Origin: JBIIJL01 sp044233795
Lineage (GTDB): Bacteria > Pseudomonadota > Gammaproteobacteria > Legionellales > Legionellaceae
Reading direction: 5' to 3'
Assembly (NCBI GenBank): GCA_044233795.1
Contig: JBIIJL010000019.1
Coordinates: 1 to 30,487 of the forward strand
Length of the DNA stretch: 30,487 nucleotides
Below the pieces are notes generated by a model, which was not told the origin of the DNA, did not search any database, and saw only the letters and a program-made list of their open reading frames with translations. Below, in pieces: positions 23,117 through 30,487 of the stretch. A program made the translations under genes and the position numbers. Position 1 is the first letter of the stretch. The number at the start of each line of letters is the position of its first letter.

Positions 23117-24582
23117 GGCGTGAGCCCTAGCAAGGACCAATATTCATTCACGCGATCCAGAACAGTTCTGTCCATAGTAATCGCTCGGCCCCATTCACGT
23201 GTCGTCTCTTGCGCCCATTTACTTGTTGCATCCATGCCCATTTTAGAGCCAAGTCCTGCTACTTTTGAGGCAAAATCCAGATAGTCAATGGGGGTATTTT
23301 CAATCATAACAGTGTCTCGTTGTGGGTCCATACGAGTAGTTATGGCCCATATTACATCAGGCCAGCTTCTTGCATCAATGTCATCATCACAGACGATTAC
23401 AAATTTTGTATACATAAACTGTCTTAAAAAAGACCAAACGGCCATCATGATCCGTTTAGCATGCCCAGGATATTGTTTTTTGATAGTTACAATGGCTAAG
23501 CGATAAGAACAACCCTCTGGAGGTAAATAGAAATCTACAATTTCAGGAAATTGTTTTTGCAGGATTGGAATAAAGACTTCATTTAATGCTGCACCTAATA
23601 TAGCTGGTTCATCAGGAGGGCGGCCGGTATACGTGCTATGGTAAATGGGATCATCACGATGTGTAATGCGTTCAACTGTGAAGACTGGGAATGGTTGTAC
23701 TTCGTTATAATAACCCGTGTGATCACCAAAAGGGCCTTCGGGTGCTTCAACGCCAGGCTCTAAATAGCCTTCTAAAACAATTTCAGCTGATGCGGGCACA
23801 TGTAGATCATGACCGATACAGCGAACAAGTTCAGTTCGATGACCACGCAGAAGACCTGCAAAGGCGTATTCTGACAGGTTGTCTGGAATTGGTGTGACTG
23901 CGGCCAGGATAGTTGCAGGATCAGCGCCTAAGGTTACGGCAATTGGAAACGATTTGGTGGGATATGCTTTCTGCCAGGCTTGATAATCTAAAGCGCCTCC
24001 GCGGTGCGACAGCCAGCGCATAATCAGTTTATTCTTACTCAGTAGTTGTTGGCGATATATTCCCATATTTTCACGGGATTTTTCTGGACCCTGGGTGGTA
24101 ACTAACCCCCAGGTTATAAGGGGAGCCGCATCCTCTGGCCAACAGGTTTGAATCGGTAGTTTTGTTAAGTCGACCTCATTACCTTCTAAAATGTGCGTTT
24201 GACATAGCCCTTTGCTCACATACTTAGGCGCCATGTTCAGCGCTTGTTTTAACAAGGGCAGCTTGTTGAATGCATCTTTAAAGCCCTTAGGAGGCTCTGG
24301 TTCTTTGAGGGCCGCAAGAAGATGTCCAACTTCACGAAGGGCCGCTATGCTTTCTTCTCCCATGCCCAATGCTACGCGTTCTACGGTACCAAAAAGATTG
24401 GTAAGTACAGGCATCGCTCCTTGAGCATGTTTTTGAAATAGCAATGCTGGCCCCTGGGCACGAAGCACTCTATCACTAACAACAGTCATTTCTAAATGAG
24501 GCGAAACAGGGTAATCAATCCGCTTTAGAAGGCCGCGTTTTTCAAGTTGTGCGATGAAATCACGAAGATCTCTATATTTCAT
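23113..24582 (-). CDS. ubiD: 4-hydroxy-3-polyprenylbenzoate decarboxylase
   Basis: A 489-residue UbiD-family decarboxylase using prenylated FMN, acting in ubiquinone synthesis on 3-polyprenyl-4-hydroxybenzoate. The N-terminus MKYRDLRDFIAQLEKRGLLKRI is typical. Further marks are TLGADPATILAA, VLEGYLEPG-EAPEGPFGDHTGYYN with the conserved Glu residues, and IYHSTYTGRPPDEPA. E. coli UbiD has 497 residues. The ATG is preceded by GAGGG 13 bases upstream. It lies 30 bases after rho and overlaps fre by 4 bases, so the three are likely one transcript. UbiX, which supplies the cofactor, is not in the window. Confidence 0.96.
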   Translation of the reverse strand: MKYRDLRDFIAQLEKRGLLKRIDYPVSPHLEMTVVSDRVLRAQGPALLFQKHAQGAMPVLTNLFGTVERVALGMGEESIAALREVGHLLAALKEPEPPKGFKDAFNKLPLLKQALNMAPKYVSKGLCQTHILEGNEVDLTKLPIQTCWPEDAAPLITWGLVTTQGPEKSRENMGIYRQQLLSKNKLIMRWLSHRGGALDYQAWQKAYPTKSFPIAVTLGADPATILAAVTPIPDNLSEYAFAGLLRGHRTELVRCIGHDLHVPASAEIVLEGYLEPGVEAPEGPFGDHTGYYNEVQPFPVFTVERITHRDDPIYHSTYTGRPPDEPAILGAALNEVFIPILQKQFPEIVDFYLPPEGCSYRLAIVTIKKQYPGHAKRIMMAVWSFLRQFMYTKFVIVCDDDIDARSWPDVIWAITTRMDPQRDTVMIENTPIDYLDFASKVAGLGSKMGMDATSKWAQETTREWGRAITMDRTVLDRVNEYWSLLGLTP

Positions 24583-24612
24583 AGGTATGTGCTTACCCTC
24601 TAAGCAAGTCTT

Positions 24613-25875
24613 TTATTCTTGGCGCTTCATAGCATCAAAAAACTCAGCGTTGGTTTTGTGATTTTTCATACGCTCAAGTAAAAACTCAATCGCATCACAC
24701 TCATCCATTGATTGTAGGATTTTTCGTAAGATCCACGTACGTTGAAGTTCTTCTGGAGTTAATAATAAATCTTCACGACGTGTGCCCGAGCGGTTTATGT
24801 TGATGGCTGGGAACACGCGGCGCTCAGCGATATTTCGAGTTAAGTGGATTTCCATGTTACCGGTTCCTTTAAACTCTTCGTAAATCACTTCATCCATTTT
24901 TGAGCCGGTATCAACCAAGGCTGTTGCGATAATGGTTAAACTACCACCTTCTTCGATGTTACGTGCAGCACCATACAAGCGTTTTGGACGCTGCAAGGCA
25001 TTAGCATCAACACCACCGGTGAGTACCTTTCCTGATGAGGGGATGACGGTATTGTAGGCTCGGGCTAAACGAGTGATAGAGTCAAGCAATATCACAACAT
25101 CACGCTTATGCTCGACCAAGCGTTTTGCTTTTTCAATGACCATCTCGGCAACTTGAACATGACGGTTTGCAGGTTCATCGAAAGTACTGGCCACAACCTC
25201 GCCTTTGACTGATCGCTGCATTTCGGTGACTTCTTCAGGGCGTTCATCAATAAGGAGTACAATGAGGTAGCAATCGGGATAGTTTTTTTCAATCGAATGG
25301 GCGAGGTTTTGTAGCATCAGAGTTTTACCCGCTTTAGGCGGAGAAACGATCAAGCCACGCTGGCCACGTCCAAATGGCGCACAAAGGTCAACCACTCGAG
25401 CAGTTAGATCTTCTGTGCTGCCATTGCCTTGCTCCATCACCAAACGCTCGGATGCAAATAATGGGGTTAAGTTCTCAAATAGAATTTTATTTTTTGCATT
25501 GTCTGGGCTTTCATAGTTGATTTGATCAACCTTCAACAAAGCAAAATAGCGTTCACTGTCTTTTGGTGGACGAATTTTACCAGAAACCGTATCTCCGGTA
25601 CGCAGACCAAAGCGTCTGATTTGACTGGGTGAAACATAAATATCGTCAGGTCCTGCTAGATAGGAGCCATCTGAGGAGCGTAAAAATCCGAAGCCATCAG
25701 CCAAGATTTCAACCACCCCATCGCCATGAATATCCTCTCCTTTCAGCGCATGGGCTTTAAGTATTGCGAAGATAATATCTTGCTTGCGCATTCGGGAGGT
25801 GTTTTCTACGCCCATCTCTTGGGCAATGTTGACGAGTTCAGCGATAGGTAATCGCTTAAGTTCACTAAAATTCAT
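24613..25875 (-). CDS. rho: Transcription termination factor Rho
   Basis: A 420-residue hexameric RNA helicase that ends transcription. It is very close to E. coli Rho (419) along its length: the N-terminal MNFSELKRLPIAEL and RMRKQDIIFAILKAHA, the RNA-binding cold-shock part GFGFLRSSDGSYLAGPDDIYVSPSQIRRFGLR, then Walker A PPKAGKT near residue 178, LLIDERPEEVTEMQRSVKGEV (catalytic Glu), Walker B VVILLDSITR, the Q loop/R loop regions, and GSLTIIATAL. The ATG at 25875 is preferred over an in-frame GTG at 25884. A 28-codon ORF ends five bases before it. The 435-base gap before it (25876-26310) contains that ORF, two hairpins and a possible promoter. Confidence 0.97.
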   Translation of the reverse strand: MNFSELKRLPIAELVNIAQEMGVENTSRMRKQDIIFAILKAHALKGEDIHGDGVVEILADGFGFLRSSDGSYLAGPDDIYVSPSQIRRFGLRTGDTVSGKIRPPKDSERYFALLKVDQINYESPDNAKNKILFENLTPLFASERLVMEQGNGSTEDLTARVVDLCAPFGRGQRGLIVSPPKAGKTLMLQNLAHSIEKNYPDCYLIVLLIDERPEEVTEMQRSVKGEVVASTFDEPANRHVQVAEMVIEKAKRLVEHKRDVVILLDSITRLARAYNTVIPSSGKVLTGGVDANALQRPKRLYGAARNIEEGGSLTIIATALVDTGSKMDEVIYEEFKGTGNMEIHLTRNIAERRVFPAININRSGTRREDLLLTPEELQRTWILRKILQSMDECDAIEFLLERMKNHKTNAEFFDAMKRQE

Positions 25876-25880
25876 ACTTC

Positions 25881-25967
25881 TCACTTGATGTGTTGGTTAA
25901 ATGAAATGTGTTTCCAGGGTAGTTTTAACAGGAAGGTCAGCTTAAGAAGCTGCTGCATGTGGATCAT
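25881..25967 (-). CDS. Putative rho leader peptide (RhoL-like)
   Basis: On the minus strand an ATG at 25967 opens a 28-codon frame (MIHMQQLLKLTFLLKLPW...) that stops with TGA at 25883-25881, five bases before the rho ATG. Enterobacteria carry a short leader ORF, rhoL, upstream of rho; the placement here is alike but the sequence is not. A hairpin (CAGCTT/AAGCTG, 25938-25952) lies inside it. The ribosome-binding site is weak (GGTGG about 15 bases away). Chance cannot be ruled out for a frame this short. Confidence 0.25.
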   Translation of the reverse strand: MIHMQQLLKLTFLLKLPWKHISFNQHIK

Positions 25968-26037
25968 CGGCAAGACAAACCACCACCAGTAATTGAAGAA
26001 TAACATAGCCGTTTTTCGAAAGCTACAGTTTTTTAAC

Positions 26038-26067
26038 TAAGTAAGTTCTCGCTTTATTCTATGTCAA
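26038..26067 (-). promoter_or_regulatory. Candidate promoter for rho
   Basis: On the minus strand a perfect TTGACA (26067-26062) is followed after 18 bases by TACTTA (26043-26038), a moderate -10. The leader to the rho ATG would be about 155 bases and would include the putative leader ORF. A 17-base palindrome (AGCGCTTT-C-AAAGCGCT, 26116-26132) lies just upstream of it. Confidence 0.4.
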
Positions 26068-26283
26068 TTGGCGCTAACTCATTGATAAATTAGGTTGCCA
26101 CCGTCTTCAGGGATAAGCGCTTTCAAAGCGCTCATCGTGCGTTGCTGAATAAAGAAGGAGCGCAGTCGCCATAGACGTCACGTAGGCGGATGGTCAATAT
26201 AGTCATTGGTGGTGAACGAAGATTGATCGTCGCAAAGAACACAAATCATGAGATAGGTCCATATAATCAATTTACTGCGAAGT

Positions 26284-26303
26284 AATTGGGCCGAAGCCCA
26301 ATT
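26284..26303 (-). terminator. UUCG hairpin after trxA
   Basis: AATTGGGC and GCCCAATT (8-bp perfect stem) enclose TTCG when read on the minus strand, giving the extra-stable C(UUCG)G tetraloop. It begins seven bases after the trxA stop. There is no T run behind it, so it may protect the mRNA end or pause polymerase rather than terminate alone. Confidence 0.5.
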
Positions 26304-26310
26304 CATCTTG

Positions 26311-26637
26311 TTAAGTATTGCTGTCTATAAAGGCGCTCAGTTGTGACTTTGAGAGCAGCCCCATTTTAACGGCTTCCACTTGACCATTTTTGAACAAAAT
26401 CAGTGTTGGGATACTCATCACACCATATTTTGAAGGTGCGATGGGATTTTCATCGATGTTGACCTTAGCAAATGAGACTTTATCTTCATAGTTAGAAGCA
26501 ATTTCCTCAAAAATAGGCGCAAGTGCTCGGCAAGGGCCACACCACTCAGCCCAAAAATCTACTAGAACTGGTTTGCCCGCGTTGAGTACGTCTTGCTCGA
26601 AGCTTAAATCAGTTACGGCTTTAATGTCTTTACTCAT
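26311..26637 (-). CDS. trxA: Thioredoxin 1
   Basis: A 108-residue thioredoxin with the WCGPC site at residues 32-36 (Cys33, Cys36), the buried Asp in LVDFWAEW, and the cis-proline in VMSIPTLILFKNG, as in E. coli TrxA (109). It reduces disulfides in ribonucleotide reductase, MsrA/MsrB and peroxiredoxins; several of these partners are in this window. AGGGG lies before the ATG. It sits upstream of rho on the same strand, the trxA-rho order known from enterobacteria, with a 435-base gap that suggests separate control of rho. Confidence 0.97.
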   Translation of the reverse strand: MSKDIKAVTDLSFEQDVLNAGKPVLVDFWAEWCGPCRALAPIFEEIASNYEDKVSFAKVNIDENPIAPSKYGVMSIPTLILFKNGQVEAVKMGLLSKSQLSAFIDSNT

Positions 26638-26668
26638 GAATTTACCCCTTTGATGATAGTTATGACTA

Positions 26669-26674
26669 ATTATA
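26669..26674 (-). promoter_or_regulatory. Candidate -10 element for trxA
   Basis: A perfect TATAAT (26674-26669, minus strand), in the context AGTATATAATTAG, lies 32 bases before the trxA ATG, inside the 67-base gap after rsmE. The -35 is poor (ACCTAA or TACCTA), so promoter strength is uncertain. Confidence 0.4.
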
Positions 26675-26704
26675 TACTCTAACGTTGAGAATTAGGTAGG
26701 TCTC

Positions 26705-27433
26705 TTAAAAATCCCCAGCAAGGGCTTGAAATAGCGTTATCCCTGCGATGGTTGCAGTTTCGGTGCGCAAAATTCTAGGTCCTAAGGTTAGAGGATGGAA
26801 ATTCAGTGCTCTAGCTTTTGCAATTTCATTACTACTCAAGCCACCTTCAGGTCCTATCATAAGACTGATGCCACCTTCAATGGGTACATAATCACGCCAT
26901 GATGCTTTGGTGGTTGGATCTAACACAAAGTGAATTGTGTCATCGGAACTTGCAAGATAATCATCAAATGAGCATGCTTGATGTATTGTAGGTAATTGAT
27001 TGCGCCCTGACTGTTCACAGGCTGCTATGCATATGGCCTGCCATTGTTGATGTTTTTTTAATAGCCTTGTGCTATCTAGCTTGACGACACAGCGCTCAGT
27101 AAGCAAGGGGGTAATACTAGTTACTCCAAGTTCTACGGCTTTTTGTATTACAAACTCCATCCGTTCTCCTTTAGAGATGCCTTGAGCTAAATGAATTACT
27201 CGAGATGATTCGCGGCTGACGTGTAATACCTCAATAACCGTAACAGTGATCTGTTTTTTGTTGACCTCGGTAATGGTTGTCTTGAATTCTAGATTATCAC
27301 CGCGAAAAAGTGTGACATGTTCTTTGGGCTGCATACGTAGCACAGTGCCTACGTGTAAACTGGCTTCTTTGGAAAGGGCGATGGTTTGGCCTTTTTCATA
27401 ATTTCCAGGCTGGTAGATTCGTATGGTTCGCAC
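26705..27433 (-). CDS. rsmE: 16S rRNA (uracil-1498-N3)-methyltransferase RsmE
   Basis: A 242-residue SPOUT methyltransferase that makes m3U1498 in 16S rRNA. The N-terminal PUA-like domain starts IRIYQPG and contains HVGTVLRM. The knot domain shows QGISKGERMEFVIQKAVELGV, then SERCVV-like TERCVVKL, EQSGRNQLP, LMIGPEGGLSSNEI and LGPRILRTETATIAGI, the full set of RsmE marks. The start is a GTG at 27433, which fits the family N-terminus; AGGA lies 13 bases upstream. It diverges from fumC across 108 bases and precedes trxA by 67 bases. Confidence 0.95.
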   Translation of the reverse strand: MRTIRIYQPGNYEKGQTIALSKEASLHVGTVLRMQPKEHVTLFRGDNLEFKTTITEVNKKQITVTVIEVLHVSRESSRVIHLAQGISKGERMEFVIQKAVELGVTSITPLLTERCVVKLDSTRLLKKHQQWQAICIAACEQSGRNQLPTIHQACSFDDYLASSDDTIHFVLDPTTKASWRDYVPIEGGISLMIGPEGGLSSNEIAKARALNFHPLTLGPRILRTETATIAGITLFQALAGDF

Positions 27434-27541
27434 AGTTTTTTCTATTTCCTGTCTTGCTGAAGGCTATCACCACATTATACCATTATAGAACTTTTGTACT
27501 CCATTGTGAGCCATGATTCTGGAACCTAATTTGAGAAGAAA
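27434..27541. promoter_or_regulatory. Divergent promoter region of rsmE and fumC
   Basis: For fumC, TTGCTG and TATACC with 16 bases between are the best plus-strand pair. For rsmE, two TATAAT sequences lie close together on the minus strand near 27472-27488, each with a poor -35. The -10 elements of the two directions overlap, so the promoters may compete. Confidence 0.4.
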
Positions 27542-28936
27542 ATGACAAAAACGCGTATTGAAACTGACAGCATGGGCGAGATTGCAGTACCCAGCGATAA
27601 ATATTGGGGGGCTCAGACTGAGCGCTCTCTTCATCATTTTGCTATTGGTCATGACATTATTTCTCGAGAAGTTATTCATGCTTTGGCTTTGTTAAAAAAA
27701 GCTGCAGCGATGACAAATCGAGAATTAGGTCAACTATCAAAAGATAAAGCTGAGTTGATAATTAAAGCCGCAGAAGAGGTGAGTAGTGGCAGTTTGGATG
27801 AGCATTTTCCCTTACATGTTTGGCAAACAGGAAGTGGGACTCAGACCAATATGAATGTTAATGAAGTGATTTCAAATCGTGCAATTGAGATAGCTGGTGG
27901 TGTATTAGGTAGTAAGTCACCTATTCATCCAAATGATGATGTCAATATGTCGCAGTCTTCTAATGACACATTCCCAACGGCGATGCACATTGCTACGGTA
28001 ATTGCTTTTAAGCATAAGCTACTACCCGCGCTTAATAGACTTCGAGATGGTCTTAATGCAAAGATGCACGAATTCAATGACATCATTAAGATAGGCCGAA
28101 CGCACCTGCAAGATGCCGTACCTTTAACGCTTGGGCAGGAATTTTCAGGCTATGTTGCTCAATTGGATGCGTGCATTCTGCGTGTTGAACATGTTTTACC
28201 TGAGTTGTATGAACTTGCATTGGGGGGAACTGCAGTTGGTACGGGGTTGAATACCCATCCCCATTTTGCGGAACAAGCGGCTAACAATATCGCCATAATT
28301 TCAGGCCTTCCTTTTGTATCTGCACCTAATAAATTTGCGGCACTTGCGTCCCACGAACCATTGGTTATGGCGCACAGTGTGTTAAAGAGCATGGCGACTG
28401 CGTTGATGAAAATTGCCAATGACGTACGATGGTTAGGCTCGGGTCCTCGATGCGGTTTGGGTGAGCTTATTTTGCCTGAGAATGAACCCGGATCATCCAT
28501 CATGCCTGGAAAAGTGAATCCCACGCAAGCTGAAGCTATGACGATGGTCTGTGCGCAGGTCATCGGGAATGACACCACGGTTGCGGTAGCAGCAAGCCAA
28601 GGTAACTTTGAGTTAAATGTGTTTAAGCCGGTGATTATTTTTAATGTAATGCATTCACTTAATCTTATCGCTGATACTTGTGTATCGTTCCAAACGTTCT
28701 GTGTGGAAGGGTTACAAGCAAATCGACCGATGATTGATAAATATCTACATCACTCATTGATGTTGGTGACTGCTCTAAATCAACACATTGGTTATGATAA
28801 GGCCGCCAAAATCGCCAAAACTGCGCACGCTGATAACCTTTCTCTGCAAGAAGCTGCGGTAAAACTCGGGTTTTTAACGGCGGCAGAGTTTGATGAGTAT
28901 GTAAAACCAAAAGAGATGTTAGCTCCGCGTGCTTGA
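27542..28936 (+). CDS. fumC: Class II fumarate hydratase
   Basis: A 464-residue iron-independent fumarase of the aspartase/fumarase superfamily, interconverting fumarate and malate in the TCA cycle. The N-terminal TRIETDSMGEIAVPSDKYWGAQTERS, the substrate loops SGTQTNMNVNEVISNRA and SSNDTFPTA, GRTHLQDAVPLTLGQEFSGY, and the signature GSSIMPGKVNPTQAE with the catalytic loop Ser are all present. The length matches E. coli FumC (467). Being Fe-S free and stable to superoxide, it fits the redox-rich surroundings. The ATG follows GAGAAGAA. It converges with the phosphodiesterase gene, leaving only 7 bases between stops. Confidence 0.97.
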   Translation: MTKTRIETDSMGEIAVPSDKYWGAQTERSLHHFAIGHDIISREVIHALALLKKAAAMTNRELGQLSKDKAELIIKAAEEVSSGSLDEHFPLHVWQTGSGTQTNMNVNEVISNRAIEIAGGVLGSKSPIHPNDDVNMSQSSNDTFPTAMHIATVIAFKHKLLPALNRLRDGLNAKMHEFNDIIKIGRTHLQDAVPLTLGQEFSGYVAQLDACILRVEHVLPELYELALGGTAVGTGLNTHPHFAEQAANNIAIISGLPFVSAPNKFAALASHEPLVMAHSVLKSMATALMKIANDVRWLGSGPRCGLGELILPENEPGSSIMPGKVNPTQAEAMTMVCAQVIGNDTTVAVAASQGNFELNVFKPVIIFNVMHSLNLIADTCVSFQTFCVEGLQANRPMIDKYLHHSLMLVTALNQHIGYDKAAKIAKTAHADNLSLQEAAVKLGFLTAAEFDEYVKPKEMLAPRA

Positions 28937-28943
28937 GATCTTT

Positions 28944-29720
28944 TTACGGGGCTAGGTCTTTAAGGCAAAGTAAGATCTTTTCTACGTGGTTAGTAAATAA
29001 ATAGCGAAGACCGCGGTTCATTTCGCGGTATAGACTTTGTTTTGAATCGACAAAACCTACGCCTGCAATTTGATGAGCCTGGTGTAATTGTTTGATCTTG
29101 TTTTGACTGAGTAATAGATACTGACTCAGTATGCCACCATAACCCTCGTGCAGACTGCGCAACATGAATTCATTTACATTGTTGTGCACCGGGACCAGGA
29201 GCATTGAAGCTTTTGGGAAGGTACCTATTAGCGGCGTCAGGTTTGCTTCTTTGAGCGCAATAAAATGGTAGTCTTTGACGGGGGTTAAGGGTTTCATCGT
29301 TTCTTCGAGGATATGTGGGACTAAGATAGGTGTTTTAAGCTCAATGAAAAGATGCATTTTCTGACCATATTTTTTTACTACCTGAGATAAAGTGGGAAGA
29401 GAGGGAACGAGTGTGTGTAACTCGGGGAAGTTGAGTGCTTCAATAGACCGATGAACTCCCCACAGTCTATCTAAAGTAGCGTCATGATTCACAACCAGTA
29501 CATTATCTTTAGTGCTATGGATATCAAATTCAATGCCATAGCATCCTAAATTTAAGGCTGTTTCAAATGCTTTGTCAGTGTTTTCTTGAATTTTATCATC
29601 ATGCGCGCCTCGATGGGCTACAAGACAAACCTCTTTGGCGATAGAAGCGAGTGGTTTAGGTCGTGGCCAACATGCAACGGTAAAATCAACACATTTTTCA
29701 ATATGGTGCAATAGATTCAT
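28944..29720 (-). CDS. Glycerophosphodiester phosphodiesterase family protein
   Basis: A 258-residue GDPD-family TIM barrel that hydrolyses glycerophosphodiesters to glycerol-3-phosphate and an alcohol. The metal and catalytic residues are in place: His36-Arg37 in VAHRGAHDD, Glu64 and Asp66 in GIEFDIHSTKD, and His79 in VVNHDATLDR, with a further FIELKTP strand. There is no signal peptide, so it is likely cytoplasmic, closer to UgpQ than to periplasmic GlpQ. Its C-terminal end (YLFTNHVEKIL) matches the family's closing 'TND/TNxPD' turn. The ATG has no clear Shine-Dalgarno. The 390 bases upstream hold only AT-rich DNA and an IS end. Confidence 0.9.
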   Translation of the reverse strand: MNLLHHIEKCVDFTVACWPRPKPLASIAKEVCLVAHRGAHDDKIQENTDKAFETALNLGCYGIEFDIHSTKDNVLVVNHDATLDRLWGVHRSIEALNFPELHTLVPSLPTLSQVVKKYGQKMHLFIELKTPILVPHILEETMKPLTPVKDYHFIALKEANLTPLIGTFPKASMLLVPVHNNVNEFMLRSLHEGYGGILSQYLLLSQNKIKQLHQAHQIAGVGFVDSKQSLYREMNRGLRYLFTNHVEKILLCLKDLAP

Positions 29721-29940
29721 TTATTATCAGTGGGTAAGGATTGTTTCTAACTTGAAAGCATAGCAAAAGTCGCAGCAAATGGCGCCATAGGATCTCTGCA
29801 TATGACAAAAAACTCCGTATTATTTAGCGCTGGATCGCGAATGTGATTTTATGCTTTGTAAGCAATTGTTGCTCTAGTGATTCAATGACTCTTATCATCA
29901 TACTTTTTATGTAACTTATATGAACGCAATCTTTATCTTA

Positions 29941-30009
29941 GGGGCTGTTGACATTTGATCATCCGGTCGCCGACGTGCCGCGGTTTATCCGGCGTTGTTG
30001 CAGATTTCA
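29941..30009 (+). repeat. Left end of a decayed insertion sequence
   Basis: This 69-base stretch matches 15352-15420 at 63 positions in the same orientation and lies 105 bases ahead of the IS5-family transposase remnant. Its outer edge GGGGCTGTTGACATTTGATC is the likely terminal repeat. The other end is outside the window, so the inverted-repeat partner and any target duplication cannot be seen. The 29721-29940 stretch before it holds no gene. Confidence 0.7.
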
Positions 30010-30113
30010 AAAACTGTTCTTTTAGAAGCTGGATTTAAAAAAAAGAGATAAGAAATATGGCGTTACGAACCTAAACGGTATAACTTCGGTTTTCTGAGAA
30101 CAGGAGTTTACCA

Positions 30114-30487
30114 ATGACTAAAAAAGCCTATAGAATTCGTAACTGGTCTGAGTATAACAAAGGATTAGTTTCTCGGAGAATGGAAACGATTAAAACATGG
30201 TGAAAGCCGTTTCCAAGTATGGAAAGAATGACATATAGCATTAGATGCTGATTCTCTGGATATTGTAGCTTTGTCTGTAACAGACAGTGTTCGACTTGCT
30301 TGTAATTATTTGTCTGGTCTTATTGAGCAAATTAAAGATCCAATCGAGCAAATTACTGGCGATGGGGCCTATGATAAGCAAAATTGTTATGAGACTGCTC
30401 TTAGGCGCGGAGCCAAACCTGTTTTTCCTCCTCAGCATAACGCAGCAGTACAACGAAATAAGATTAAGAAAAATCCTGCACTTATTC
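30114..30487 (+). pseudogene. IS5-family (IS903-like) transposase remnant, cut by the window end
   Basis: ATG 30114 (AGGAG upstream) opens a good IS5-family N-terminus (TKKAYRIRNWSEYNKGLV) that stops at a TGA after 28 codons. From about 30175, in another frame, the middle of the same protein appears: Gly-Glu-Trp-Lys...His-Gly, an in-frame TGA at 30229, then HIALDADSLDIVALSVTD and ITGDGAYDKQNCYETALRRGAKPVFPP, with the second DDE Asp in GDGAYD, running to the window edge. About half of the N-terminal domain, including the first catalytic Asp, is deleted at the frame junction near 30165-30180. It cannot make an active transposase. Confidence 0.85.

Noticed and set aside
30241..30453. Minus-strand 70-codon ORF in the IS remnant
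   Set aside because: It is the reverse strand of the transposase core, which is clearly coding on the plus strand (GDGAYD motif).

Overview
The window looks like chromosomal DNA from a Legionella-type gammaproteobacterium (family Legionellaceae). The best indicators are a Legionella-type major outer membrane protein (10546-11541) and a gene of the LbtU siderophore-porin family (11701-13367). They sit among ordinary gammaproteobacterial housekeeping genes (rnr-rlmB, trxA-rho, ubiD-fre, rpiA, fumC, ihfB) mixed with unfamiliar proteins of the kind seen in intracellular pathogens. Species cannot be named from the sequence alone.

Left part (1-10.2 kb): the 3' end of a large unrecognised protein; a convergent DUF188/YaiI gene; a small exported protein; then rnr and rlmB overlapping by 8 bases. 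An oxidative-stress and redox block follows. The unit sodB-argD on the minus strand faces grxD and the peroxiredoxin ahpC on the plus strand across a short divergent promoter region. rnt and pyrC (minus strand, overlapping) converge on ahpC at a strong hairpin.

Middle (10.2-17.8 kb): the major porin has a near-consensus sigma-70 promoter and a textbook terminator. It is followed by an LbtU-like porin gene broken by a one-base frameshift in a short A run, then dcd and ihfB. The most unusual stretch is 14.6-16.8 kb. It holds a membrane-anchored methyltransferase whose motifs match the DOT1 histone-methyltransferase fold, a solo insertion-sequence end, and a 370-residue unknown protein behind a candidate PmrA box. 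Parts of that protein resemble an otubain (OTU) fold with the catalytic Cys and His replaced. I read it as a candidate Dot/Icm effector.

Right part (16.8-30.5 kb): a cystathionine-beta-synthase-like enzyme diverges from rpiA. Next come an MltB-type lytic transglycosylase with a fused MsrB-MsrA repair enzyme, an IS5-family transposase scrap, hspQ, and a two-TM protein with a near-consensus promoter. The minus strand then carries rsmE, trxA, rho (with a short leader ORF ending 5 bases before it), ubiD, fre and a 64-residue membrane protein. fumC diverges from rsmE and converges on a glycerophosphodiester phosphodiesterase gene. The window ends in a decayed IS5-family element whose left end matches the solo end at 15.35 kb.

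There is no CRISPR array, rRNA or tRNA that I can see. Positions of promoters, hairpins and chosen starts come from reading the bases. Family assignments come from recalled motifs, since no database search was possible.
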